Assembly: GCA_030686995.1 (NCBI GenBank)
Contig: CM060692.1
Span: forward strand, 15,543,465-15,607,464
Length of the DNA stretch: 64,000 bases
Source of the DNA: Artemisia argyi
Lineage: Eukaryota > Streptophyta > Magnoliopsida > Asterales > Asteraceae
Direction of reading: 5' to 3'
The notes beneath the pieces were generated by a model that saw only the letters and a program-made list of their open reading frames with translations, did not search any database and had not been told where the DNA came from. Positions 56,601 through 64,000 of the stretch are shown piece after piece (position 1 is the first letter of the stretch; every line of letters starts with the position of its first letter). The position numbers were made by a program, and so were the translations under genes.

Positions 56601-58835
56601 TGGTCTTCCAATTATACCATTGTATGGTGAAGGAGACTTTATTACCATAAAGTTTATCCATGTCGCGGTTGAGTGTTGTTCATCTCCTACGACCACCAAT
56701 AAGCGTAACTGCCCCATGGGCCAAATCTTTTCTCCTGTAAATCCTGTTAGTGACATTGTAGCTGGTATCAACTGACTTTGGATTTCAGGTCGCAGCCTTT
56801 TGAAACAGTGATCATACATGATGTCTGCGGATGCTCCTCCATCAATATACATGCGGTGGATGTCGTGTCCCCCTGTATGTATTTCAATGGTCAGAGGTTC
56901 CACGACTGCGTTGTCCGCAGCTATTGTAGGGAAGGATATCTCTTTTTCTGGAGAGAATTTTTGGCTGACTTTTTGCTTTATCTTGCGCTGCCATGATTGT
57001 ATCATGTATATAGTATCAGCCTTTTCCTTTGGGGGTTCTTTCTTGCCCCCATTTCTCTGTCTCTCTTTTCCTTCCTTGATGTTTTTTACGAGGTGGTCCA
57101 TCCTTCCTTCTCTAACTAATTTTTCGATTAGTTGTTTCAGTTGGACGCACTCGTTGGTTGTATGGCCCTTTTGGCCGTGGTACTCGCAGTATCCACTACC
57201 TAGGCGCTTTTCTTCTGCCGTGCGCATTGGTGGTGGTTTTGGGAAGTTCGCACCTTCTGTTGCAAATATCTCCCTTGGAGTTTTAGTGAGAGGAGTATAT
57301 TTGTCATTGTCTCTTCCACTGCGGTAGTTCCTGCCGCGATTATTGTTTTGATCATTGGATTGTTTCCGCGGCTGTTCTTGTTGCCTATAATTTGAATATC
57401 CTTTCTTACTGTCCGCAGCAGCTGCTTCTCCTTGTATAAAGGATCTGGTGCGCTTTGTTAGCTCGTCAAAAGACTGTGGAACTCTGTCATTAAGCTTCCG
57501 GATGAGTTCTGGATTATTAATTCCATTCATGAACCCTGAAATTTTTAGGATTTTGGGACATGCTTTGACTTGTATGCACTCATCCTTGAAACGTTCCATA
57601 AAAGCACTGGTTGATTCCCCTTGACGTTGCTTCACCCTTGCCAATTCCACGGGGTTTTTAGCGCACTTCTTTCGCTGGGTGAAGTTGAGGCGGAATGCTT
57701 TCCGTAATTCCTCAAAGCCACCTATACTCCTACGTGGGAGTTTGCTAAACCATGTGCGCGCGTTCCCTACTAATGTGGAATTAAACATGTGACACCACAC
57801 AGGCTGTGGCCAATTTTCGATAGTTGCGGCTGACTCGAAAATTTTTAGGTGGTCGTCCGGGTCACCTGTTCCATCATATGTTTTCACATTAGCAGGCATG
57901 CGCCTGCGCTTGTCGTCTGAGTAATCACTTATGCGACGCGTAAACGCATCAATTTTCTGGCGTCGCCATGGGAGAGACATATCTTCGTTCTCTTCCTCGC
58001 GACGTCTTCCTTTTGACTTCCAGTGCCCTGTTTCTTTATCCTCGTTGTCCGAGGAATCGCTGGAAGAAGGATAATCTCTCCTTCGGCGTTTGCGCCTGCT
58101 CCTTTCAGAAGAGGAGCCTGAGGGATCTCTGCTTGGGGATCTTCTTCTCCCCAATCTGTCTTGGATCCGCCTACTTCCGGGCTTGGACGATCCTTGGCTT
58201 GGCGAATGTTGAGGCCCTAATCGATCATGTATTCCCCGACTGCCAAGTCTGGAATGGACATTGGTGCGCCTACCGCTGTCTCCAGAATTTTGTGAGTCAG
58301 ATATCGTACCTAACCTGTCATGGACAGTGGTACGTTCTGCACGTCTCCCTCGTGGGTGACGTGGTGGTGATGGTTCACGTTCTGGACCAAAATTAAGTCG
58401 GGTTTGTAGGTCTGCACCTGCTCTTCTTGCAGCCTCTTCTTGCATGAGAGTGGTTAGGGTTTCATAATTTTGGGATACAAAGTTTCCCAAAGTTAGATCG
58501 GGTATGTCCTCAGTTGTTGCAAGAATTTCTGCCTCAGTATGGGGCGCCCTGTTTCGTTCAGGCGCGCCTGGCGGCGCAGTGTTGTTTACTGCGGGTGTAG
58601 CCTGATGAGGAGTGGTGAAGAGGGTACGTTGGAGTTCCTCAACGCTTGGGACCACTGAAGAGATTATAGGTAGTTCCATTGATGGAAGAGGCTGGGTTGT
58701 TCCTGCCCCTTGGTGATCAGGTGCGCTGGTTGTCCCAGCAACCTGTTTAGAGGTTGAATCTTGTCGATTCTTCTTTTGATGGTCACGTTTTTCTGACTGT
58801 GGAGTCCGCTGGCTCGAATTCTTGTGTTTCGTCAT
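53697..58835 (-). CDS. Gypsy gag-pol polyprotein
   Basis: 1712 residues in one frame from ATG 58835, 15 nt past the primer-binding site. Order: Ser/Arg-rich N-terminus; gag core at ~300-460 (NWPQPVWCHMFNSTLVGNA, then MERFKDECIQV); zinc-knuckle-like CEYHGQKGHTTNEC at ~550; protease with catalytic Asp665 in YIDGGAS; reverse transcriptase with YVDD at 1021-1024; RNase H; a second RNase H from ~1306 (LFTDGSSCADGSG, NNEAEYEALLAGLRIA); integrase with H/C zinc motif and Asp1598, Asp1658, Glu1694 (35 residues between the last two, DD35E). The second RNase H supports the Tat lineage. TGA at 53697 removes ~160 C-terminal residues that are still present downstream. Codons are otherwise intact, fitting a young insertion. 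Confidence 0.95.
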   Translation of the reverse strand: MTKHKNSSQRTPQSEKRDHQKKNRQDSTSKQVAGTTSAPDHQGAGTTQPLPSMELPIISSVVPSVEELQRTLFTTPHQATPAVNNTAPPGAPERNRAPHTEAEILATTEDIPDLTLGNFVSQNYETLTTLMQEEAARRAGADLQTRLNFGPEREPSPPRHPRGRRAERTTVHDRLGTISDSQNSGDSGRRTNVHSRLGSRGIHDRLGPQHSPSQGSSKPGSRRIQDRLGRRRSPSRDPSGSSSERSRRKRRRRDYPSSSDSSDNEDKETGHWKSKGRRREEENEDMSLPWRRQKIDAFTRRISDYSDDKRRRMPANVKTYDGTGDPDDHLKIFESAATIENWPQPVWCHMFNSTLVGNARTWFSKLPRRSIGGFEELRKAFRLNFTQRKKCAKNPVELARVKQRQGESTSAFMERFKDECIQVKACPKILKISGFMNGINNPELIRKLNDRVPQSFDELTKRTRSFIQGEAAAADSKKGYSNYRQQEQPRKQSNDQNNNRGRNYRSGRDNDKYTPLTKTPREIFATEGANFPKPPPMRTAEEKRLGSGYCEYHGQKGHTTNECVQLKQLIEKLVREGRMDHLVKNIKEGKERQRNGGKKEPPKEKADTIYMIQSWQRKIKQKVSQKFSPEKEISFPTIAADNAVVEPLTIEIHTGGHDIHRMYIDGGASADIMYDHCFKRLRPEIQSQLIPATMSLTGFTGEKIWPMGQLRLLVVVGDEQHSTATWINFMVIKSPSPYNGIIGRPGISSMRAVPSTAHGMLKFPVEGGVVTLYNTTVPPRECIAVTTEAETIPEQRTEKTPNLKVAIHPDYPEQQVSIGGSLSDKGKAAVCALLQKNLDIFAWEPKHMTGVPRSITEHKLQIRQGYPPIRQKKRGQAPDRAKAILEEVHKLVDAGIMREVYYHDWLSNPVMVKKSDGSWRMCVDFTDLNKACPQDCYPLPEIDWKVESLCGYPFKCFLDAYKGYHQIQMAVEDEEKTAFHTSQGVYCYTKMPFGLKNAGATYQRLVDTAFEKQVGRNLEVYVDDLVIKSHTEDELVRDIEETFRTLGRINMKLNPKKCTFGATEGMFLGYLIEPDGIKPCPEKTKAVIDLPSPRTLKEVQSLNGKLAGLNRFLSKSADKSLPLFKTLTKCTKKGDFRWTNEAEEAFQQLKNHLASLPKLVAPRPGEELIMYLSATHGAVSAVLLTDRDSVQTPIYFVSKALKKTEVNYSAMEKLVLALVFAAKRLRRYFQAHPIAVITDQPIKQVISKPDASGRLQKWSVMISEYNISYRPRTAIKGQVLADFIVEKPDSDSPTSAAKTDLQEPWTLFTDGSSCADGSGASLILTNPEGMEFTYALRFEFTTTNNEAEYEALLAGLRIAIQMGVRNLEANVDARLVANHVLGEYEAKDDHMIQYLDKTKSLIKNFDRFTIKQVPRGDNRKADALSKIASTSFAHLSKQVLVETLKNKSILDMEISTVIEEQDPTWMTPIIEFISKGILPQDNKDARRIRRTAQRFELRDNVLYRRSFLQPWLRCVGPLQADYVLREIHAGSCSMHSGPRSVVASALRSGYYWPTMHRDARDLIRKCSNCQVHRPIPRRPQHELTPITSPWPFYKWGIDIAGPFPVAAGGIKFLIVAIDYFTKWIEAKAVVNITGNQVKRFVWDNIVCRFGLPGEIVSDNGKQFCDNPFKDWCTNLNITQHFASVKHPQTNGLVERANRSLGEGIKARLDRHK

Positions 58836-58850
58836 TCTAGTTCGTTGTTG

Positions 58851-58869
58851 GGTCCCACGGATGGCGCCA
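58851..58869 (-). promoter_or_regulatory. Gypsy primer-binding site
   Basis: On the minus strand TGGCGCCATCCGTGGGACC begins two bases after the 5' LTR. TGGCGCC starts are usual for plant Gypsy primer sites; I could not assign the tRNA. Confidence 0.7.
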
Positions 58870-58871
58870 CT

Positions 58872-59366
58872 TGTTGATACAAAAGTTGGGCGTACCTGGT
58901 TATTGGGCTTTGCTCTTATATCAATTCGTTCCTTAGCACCTTGTTACCTGCGTACTAAGAAAAATAGAACAACACCGTTAGACTTATCGAGGGATTGTCT
59001 CCCCCGATTAGACTCCGGCGTGAGAGTAAGTAATCGATTTAGGTTTTTGTTGAAGAGTTAGGGATTGTGTAAATCGTACCTTGAATGGGAATCGTATGAT
59101 TCTATATATAGGGGCTAAGAAACCGTGTTTCTTGCTCCTTACTCTTCGCACGCGTGGTGCTTATCCGAGGTAAGGATATCTATTCCTTGAATAGATAATC
59201 CTTATCGTGTACCCGGTGGGTTAGATTGGGCCTTTGGGCTTCATGAGCCCAAAGCGTTGATACTGCGGCCCATACCATTGTCATGGTAGCCCATTCGTGA
59301 TGGGCTTAGGTGTAAGTAATGTCTATCATTTGGGCTTGCGGCCCATATATAGGCTATACGTCATCA
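58872..59366 (-). repeat. Gypsy 5' LTR
   Basis: 495 bp. On the minus strand, CTATATATAGA (59101-59111) is a plausible TATA box for the genomic RNA, leaving roughly 200 bp for R and U5. TGACGTAT near the outer end is a bZIP-type core. Confidence 0.95.
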
Positions 59367-59371
59367 AATAG

Positions 59372-60882
59372 GACTGCAAGGCTTTGGGAAGACACAATTA
59401 CACCATCTATAAGGAAAAGATTGAACAAGATGATTGAGTTTCAACTCAGGTATTACTTATACACCTACTCACATTCATTTTGTTTATTAACTAACCAATT
59501 ATTTCTACAAACAGGTATTGGCATGTTGTTCCTAGTGGTTTTCAAGAAGTTGAAGTGAGGAGTGGTAATCAAGCATATGGTGTTAACTTGACAAGGAAAA
59601 AATGCATGTGTGGGATGTGGGAGTTGTCTGGAATACCCTGTATTCATGCTGTGGCAGCTTATGAACACATGAATAGGGATCCTGTTCAAGGTGTACATGA
59701 CTGGTATAGCCAACAGAAATGGTTTGAAGCATACCAATTTTCTATAAGGCCTGTGTATGGGAGTAATATGTGGAAAAGAACAAGGGATCCACCACTTCTG
59801 CCACCCTTGATGAGAACAATGCCAGGCAGGCCAAAGAAAAAGAGGATCATTGCACCAGATGAGAACACCTCACAAGTTACTAGAAGGGGAAGAGTGATGA
59901 CTTGTAGTAACTGTCAAGAAAGGGGGCACAACAAATCTAGTTGTAAGAAAGATCATGTGCCAAAGCCACCTAAGCCAACAAGGGCTTCAAACAACACAAC
60001 CACACCTGATTTCACAACCTATGCATCTGCTAGAGGTGGTGGAAGAGGATCAAGGGGAAGAGGTAGAAGAGGTGGTGGCAGAGGTACAAGGGGTGGTGGC
60101 AGAGGTGCAAGAGGTGGTGGCAGAGGTCAACAAAGGAACAATATGGTATGTTTTATAAAATTTTGTAAATATTAAATTATTTTACAGTTTAAGTTATAAA
60201 TTCCATACTTGTCAATTGTTTTCAGTTTATGGATGAGGATGAAATCAGGAAGAACATGCATGATGAATACATGGAATAATTGCTAGTTCAAGAAGAAGAT
60301 AGGTTAGCTGCTATAGACAGACAAAAGCTAGAACAAGAAGCTTTTGATGAAGAAGCTGTGAGGTTGACTTTGGAAGAAGAGGCAAGGTGGAAAGACTTGG
60401 ATACTCAGATTGAACAAGAACAGGAAACAGAAAAGGAAGAATGGGAAAAGATTATGGGTTTACACCCATCATGCTACATATCAGATGAAGATTTGAAGAA
60501 AAAAGAAGTCCCAACTTCAAACAACAACTCTGATGATGAATCTTTTGACCAAGAACCTTATAACAGAGGTTTGGTGTCTGTGAATGACACTATTGAGACT
60601 CAAGAATCCATATTTGTGGGGATAAGGGATGCACCACCTACAGATGATGATACTTTGCAAATTCCAGAAGTTGTTGATCCTGCATCAAACAAGGGCAAAG
60701 CAATAGCTGTACCTCAACCTAAGAAGCAGGGGAAAAAAAGGCAGGCTCATGATGATCCTTTAAGGATTTACCACAAGAATAGGGGAAGATCAGAGAGGAT
60801 CTTAGGTCAAAAGATGAAAAAGAAAGGCTTTGGTCCAAATGGTGAAGGGTCTACACCAGATTCTGCCTTCTCAGTTGATTAA
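59372..60882 (+). pseudogene. MULE transposase, 3' part (SWIM, zinc knuckle, RGG tail)
   Basis: Resumes the transposase after the Gypsy element. The exon 2 remainder is 59372-59449, exon 3 59515-60145, exon 4 from 60226; phases match across introns (GTATTA...CAACAG; GTATGT...TTTCAG). Exon 3 encodes a SWIM zinc finger (CMCGMWELSGIPCIHAVAAY), a CCHC knuckle (CSNCQERGHNKSSC) and a Gly/Arg-rich RGG-type tail. Exon 4 has TAA at 60277-60279; the frame then stays open to 60882, encoding a Glu-rich, helical region (QKLEQEAFDEEAVRLTLEEE) and a basic end. The stop could end the protein just after the RGG tail or be a disabling mutation. With the Gypsy insertion, the gene is doubly compromised. Confidence 0.9.
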
Positions 60883-61358
60883 CTTTATTTCAATGTATTA
60901 TGTTAATATTTGCATTATCATGATTGTAATCTTTTGTTTAATGGTGGATGTACAAAACAATGAACCAGGGCACAACTTTTGTTAAAGTTGAACCCAAAAC
61001 ACTATGTATGTGTCCCCCATTAGTTACACATATTGATGAATGCAAATTAGTTTATGTTTAAGCCTGTTATTAAGCATGTCTTTTATGGCATTTTATTATA
61101 TTTTATTGCAAGTAATGTTATGCAGTTACCAAACACTTTGGAACATATGCAGTCAATGTAAAGGAAGTTTGACTGCATTACTATTAGGCTTGTGAGTTTT
61201 GGGAATTCATCTTGACCACATAGTAACTGCAAAAGCTTACATTGCTTTTACCATCACATTCATCACCACATATTTACTGCACAATGGTTAGGAACTTTGA
61301 CTGCATTATAGTATTTATAGCATTAGTCACAAAGGGAACCTAACATTCAATGCACAAA
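60883..61358. other. spacer within the MULE
   Basis: 3' flank of the transposase gene and 5' flank of the next gene. AT-rich; GACTGCATTA occurs twice (about 61171 and 61299). No coding frame. Confidence 0.5.
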
Positions 61359-61390
61359 ATGGCATCAAGCAAGAAGAAAGGTATCATTAT

Positions 61391-61425
<35 letters not shown>

Positions 61426-61776
61426 TTATAACTGCAACATTTATTCAGAAAATCAAAACCTATTCTTTTTTGTTCATGTGCAGAAATCATTGCAATTTCA
61501 AGTGATAGCTCTGAATCAGATTTTGATGCAAGGCCTTGGGGATGGGAGGATTATTTTCCAAAAGATTATAAGCCAAGTGACTATTTTGTGCCTGCAAAGA
61601 GGGTGGAAACAAGCTCAAGTTTGACAAGTAATGAGGAACAAAAAATGGCCTTTAAAGCAAGACTTAAGGTACTAGGCATGCCCTGCAACAATAAATTGAC
61701 AGACTTTGGTGTCAAACCATTTGAGAAAAAAGAACCCAAACATCAAAAGGGCAAGGGCAAAAATCAGATGCCTTGA
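61359..61776 (+). CDS. small two-exon MULE-borne gene, function unknown
   Basis: Exon 1 61359-61380 (ATG to AAG AAA G), intron 61381-61483 with a 30-base T run near its start, exon 2 61484-61776 ending TGA. Phases fit (G|AA gives Glu). The 104-residue product starts MASSKKKEIIAISSDSSESD, an acidic Ser/Asp stretch like SUMO-interacting or CK2-type motifs, then an aromatic patch (PWGWEDYFPKDYKPSDYFVP) and a basic Lys-rich C-terminus (KGKGKNQ). I know no family for it. Position between transposase and terminal repeat suggests an accessory protein, as mudrB is in maize MuDR, but I see no homology to mudrB. Confidence 0.6.
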
Positions 61777-62017
61777 AAGCATATTCTGTTACTAATGCTT
61801 ATGGTTACAACAATGTGAGTATGTAACTGGTTTAGGTGTACCACCTAGACCAGTGTAGAATAAAACACTTGTAACCATGTATTATGAATGCAATGTTAAT
61901 TAATTCACAACAAGGATACAAAAACATGATTTAAATTGCATTCAACAAGATTAATTTCATACATTAGATTGTGTACAAGGCATGAAAAACAGACATTGCC
62001 TAAGCTAAATCTAAGCC
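61777..62017. other. convergent spacer within the MULE
   Basis: Shared 3' flank of the plus-strand small gene and the minus-strand GRF gene. No coding frame. Confidence 0.5.
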
Positions 62018-62511
62018 TTACACTACAAACAAAACTACACAATCTATGCCTAACAAACTAATCTGCTTAAGTGCAAGTATCAAGGAAACCAGAACAACAA
62101 AAACACATAGAATTGACTTCCAGAGGGTGACTTTCTTTAAAGCTTTTTTCAAGTCACTCTCCAACTGTTCAATCTTTCTTTGACGATTAGCCTCAGCTTG
62201 AACTTCACGCCTTTGATTAGGATTGAGTCGGCTATACATCTCAAACAAGTGCATTTTGTACCATTCACAATCCTCCTCCGGATCATACCAATCCCATTTA
62301 TCACATTTCTTCCTACCAGCTTTCTAAAAACAACAAAATGTAGTGTATTAAACATTACAATCTATAGTTCTTGAAACAAAACGTATTCTATACTTACCCA
62401 TCGATTTTGGCAGCATATGAATCGTCTGGCAGGGTTGGTGGGTGTCCATGATGTTACCACCATTGATGGCCTATTACAATCACAATTATCATCATACAAA
62501 TGAAACGACAT
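62018..62511 (-). CDS. GRF-type zinc-finger membrane protein carried by the MULE
   Basis: Two exons on the minus strand: 62511-62398 (ATG, 38 codons, donor GTAAGT) and 62323-62018 (acceptor TTTTTAG, TAA). The 139-residue product has a GRF zinc finger at residues ~10-60: CDC, then TSWTPTNPARRFICC, a Cys in KKCDKWDWYD. GRF fingers (as in APE2 and topoisomerase III) bind single-stranded nucleic acid. A charged coiled-coil-like segment follows (QRKIEQLESDLKKALKK), then one or two C-terminal hydrophobic helices (SILCVFVVLVSLILAL and IDCVVLFVV). Small plant GRF-coil-membrane proteins of this type are numerous; here the gene lies entirely inside the MULE inverted repeats. No lesions seen. Role in transposition unknown. 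Confidence 0.75.
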
Positions 62512-62795
62512 GGTTTAATTAGATTATTCTTGGGGATTGTTTTGAATTTTTAAGATTGTGAGGGTTAGGGTTTTTGAAAAAAACGGGTCGCATAAAAGGG
62601 GAAAAAGGGGGGTTGGGTTTTTATCCGGTGTAGATGACGTGGCATGTGGGCCCATTTTGGTTCCCGGTTAATTACCTAACTTTAACGGTTTTGCCAACTT
62701 TTGTTACTTAACCTAATATTTTTCAAAGTTCATTACATAACACGGGAAATTTTTCTAAGTTCGCTATCTATATGTGTAAATAACCCTTTTTTATA

Positions 62796-63467
62796 CCATA
62801 TAGGGTCACGTGACAAAAGTCATAGTATTCTGACAAAGCACTAAAAGTAAATGTATATGACATTTGAAGGCATTTAAGTAAAAGTTTTATTGAGTAACTT
62901 CTTTTACTATAGTACTTTGAGCTTGTTATGTTTAACTTTGTATGTGAAGTTGTGTTTACTTATACAGTCTATTTGAATTCCATAATTGATCAAGTATGCA
63001 TTGTAATCTGACTATTTACTTTTTAATGTGTCCAATCTTACACTTTTAACATTTAGAGTGAACAAAATTTTATAGGTATGCAGTTATGAGGAAACAACTT
63101 ATTAACATTAACATATACAGTAACACATTTATCACATATAACAATTTATAGTTGGTATTGTATAAATTAGTTTAACCGCAACTATATCCTCATTTTTCGT
63201 ATAATTACTAAAGATAAGTTTTTATGGTTTTTATATTATTTAACTCCTACCTTGTTTATTCTAAATAAAATAATGACATTTTGATGATAACAATTTGATG
63301 TTAGATGTTTGATGTTTATTCATTTTATTAATAATAATATGTAAAATTATATAAAATACACAAACGTTTCTGGCCGTACCCGTTTCTTGAATTTTGGGAC
63401 ATTGGCGTTTCTACGTACCCGTTTCCGTCCCCGTCCCCGTTTCCGTATCCGTCCCCGTGCAACATAG
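62796..63467. mobile_element. right arm of outer inverted-repeat element
   Basis: Starts after the MULE TSD and ends CCGTGCAACATAG. Mostly AT-rich; the last ~110 bp carry GTTTCCGTCCCCGT-like words. No gene. Confidence 0.75.
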
Positions 63468-63485
63468 CGTCTAAGAGCATAATAT

Positions 63486-64000
63486 TTAAACACTCTTCTT
63501 TCCACAAACATCCTTTGAAATAAGTTTTTCTTCGATCTTGTTGGCGAACGTCACTTTTGGCCTCATCAGCTTCTGTTGCAATCATAAAAAGTAAAAACCA
63601 ATGCTTCAGTTACCTTATAACACTAATGTCGTATTTCATTGATCTCTACCCAAAGTTTTGAAACTCATTTGGCTGAAAAACCGCTAATATTAGTGTTTTA
63701 ATGTTTTGTCCTTAAATGTCAGACATGTTAAATTATAAAAGAAATCACTTAAAGAAAGGGGCCAAAACGCCCAGACTGTATCCAATGCTTAAAACCTCCT
63801 CAACTTGTATAGTTCTCGTAATCAAAAAGAATACATTAGTTATTTTACTATGAAAAAATAAGTTGGAATACATACCATGCTCCTGCAGTGAAAACTTAGA
63901 TCCTCGTTCATTTGTGAAAGCCGTGCTTTTGCTACTTCTTCCTTGTACAAAGCTTTTTCACACGCTTCTTTTATCTAGAATACAACACAAAATAAACTAT
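63486..64000 (-). CDS. 3' end of an unrecognised spliced gene (partial)
   Basis: Two last exons are readable on the minus strand: 63974-63876 (acceptor TATTCTAG, 33 codons, donor GTATGT) and 63572-63486 (acceptor TTGCAACAG, 28 codons plus TAA). Phase 0 at both junctions. The visible C-terminus is charged and helical (IKEACEKALYKEEVAKARLS), suggestive of a coiled coil, and ends KLISKDVCGKKSV. No family recognised. The rest lies beyond the right edge. Its 3' untranslated region was split by the outer element 18 bp after the stop; the remainder is now at 45925-46304 (and 23320-23699). Confidence 0.6.

Larger units (their letters stand above)
49058..59366 (-). mobile_element. Gypsy LTR retrotransposon, Tat-like, near-complete
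   Basis: 10,309 bp between perfect 5-bp TSDs AATAG (49053-49057 and 59367-59371). Oriented on the minus strand: 5' LTR 58872-59366, primer-binding site 58851-58869, gag-pol 58835 down to 53211, convergent antisense gene 49977-52592, polypurine tract 49553-49564, 3' LTR 49058-49552. Integrase after RNase H gives Gypsy; the second RNase H after the first and the extra antisense gene are known traits of the Tat group (Tat, Retand, Grande, Ogre relatives). LTRs differ at about two of 495 positions, so insertion is recent. Confidence 0.95.
46631..62786 (+). mobile_element. Mutator-like element (MULE) interrupted by Gypsy
   Basis: Inverted repeats of ~115 bp at 46631-46745 and 62672-62786 (outer end GGGTTATTTACACATATAGG), flanked by the 9-bp TSD TTTTTTATA (46622-46630, 62787-62795). 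A 9-bp target is standard for Mutator. Minus the Gypsy insertion the element is about 5.8 kb and carries a transposase gene, a small plus-strand gene (61359-61776) and a minus-strand GRF zinc-finger gene (62018-62511). Confidence 0.93.
46305..63467. mobile_element. outer inverted-repeat element holding the MULE and Gypsy
   Basis: Ends CTATGTTGCACGG (46305) and CCGTGCAACATAG (63455-63467) are perfect inverses; the 8-bp TSD CGTCTAAG is at 46297-46304 and 63468-63475. Without the nested MULE the element is about 1 kb: left arm 46305-46630 and right arm 62796-63467. Subterminal GGAAACG words on the left and CCGTTTCCG / GTCCCCGT words on the right are inverted relatives and could be transposase-binding repeats. 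No transposase of its own is seen. The 8-bp target suits hAT or an atypical Mutator-like family; I leave it unassigned. Confidence 0.85.

Noticed and set aside
53626..58396. Plus-strand frames opposite Gypsy gag-pol
   Set aside because: Shadows of a long coding ORF on the other strand; no domain or start context.
59319..59558. 79-residue ORF at 59319-59558
   Set aside because: It starts in the Gypsy LTR and reads across the TSD into the real MULE exon and its intron; the correct exon model is 59372-59449 then 59515.
23700..63467. CTATGTTGCACGG ends as the terminal repeats of the MULE itself
   Set aside because: Inside them a second, longer inverted repeat (GGGTTATTTACACATATAGG...) has its own 9-bp target duplication, which fits Mutator better; the outer ends therefore belong to a separate host element.

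Overview
The window reads as nuclear DNA of a flowering plant. It is AT-rich with long intergenic spacers, contains spliced genes with GT-AG introns and plant-type F-box genes, and is dominated by plant transposable elements (Copia, Tat-like Gypsy, Mutator-like, MITEs, SINE- and Helitron-like relics). The F-box and Gypsy proteins look most like those of the daisy family (Asteraceae) to me; that is an impression from memory. I see no bacterial operon, CRISPR, rRNA or intact tRNA gene.

Layout. 1-9175 is single copy: a tandemly repeated short unit between AAT microsatellites, an isolated enolase exon, a Stowaway MITE, Helitron-like ends, an F-box gene on the minus strand (6470-7609) and two SINE-like relics. 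9176-29874 and 29875-52469 are two head-to-tail copies of one segment of about 20.7 kb, nearly identical and joined at a 3-bp GAT microhomology. Each copy holds a dead Copia element with an invaded right LTR, a 214-bp hAT-type MITE, a second F-box gene, the orphaned 3' flank of another gene, and the left part of a Mutator-like element (MULE) carrying a Gypsy insertion. Copy 2 alone carries a 1.9-kb inverted-repeat element (40158-42050) with a possible three-exon mini-gene. 52470-64000 is single copy again: the rest of the Gypsy element, the rest of the MULE, and the 3' end of a minus-strand gene that runs off the right edge.

Nesting. Four layers can be read from target-site duplications (TSDs). 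The minus-strand gene at the right edge (stop codon at 63486) had a roughly 1-kb inverted-repeat element inserted 18 bp past its stop (TSD CGTCTAAG). A 5.8-kb MULE entered that element (TSD TTTTTTATA). A 10.3-kb Gypsy element entered the second transposase exon of the MULE (TSD AATAG). The tandem duplication came last, because its right breakpoint lies inside the Gypsy element.

Functions. The MULE carries an interrupted transposase, a small two-exon gene and an opposite-strand gene for a GRF-type zinc-finger membrane protein. The Gypsy element has a gag-pol frame with a second RNase H on the minus strand and a spliced antisense gene on the plus strand with its own promoter-like sequence. The two F-box genes (one present twice) are intact and are likely substrate receptors of SCF ubiquitin ligases. 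Whether the 20.7-kb duplication is biological or an assembly artefact cannot be decided from the sequence alone.
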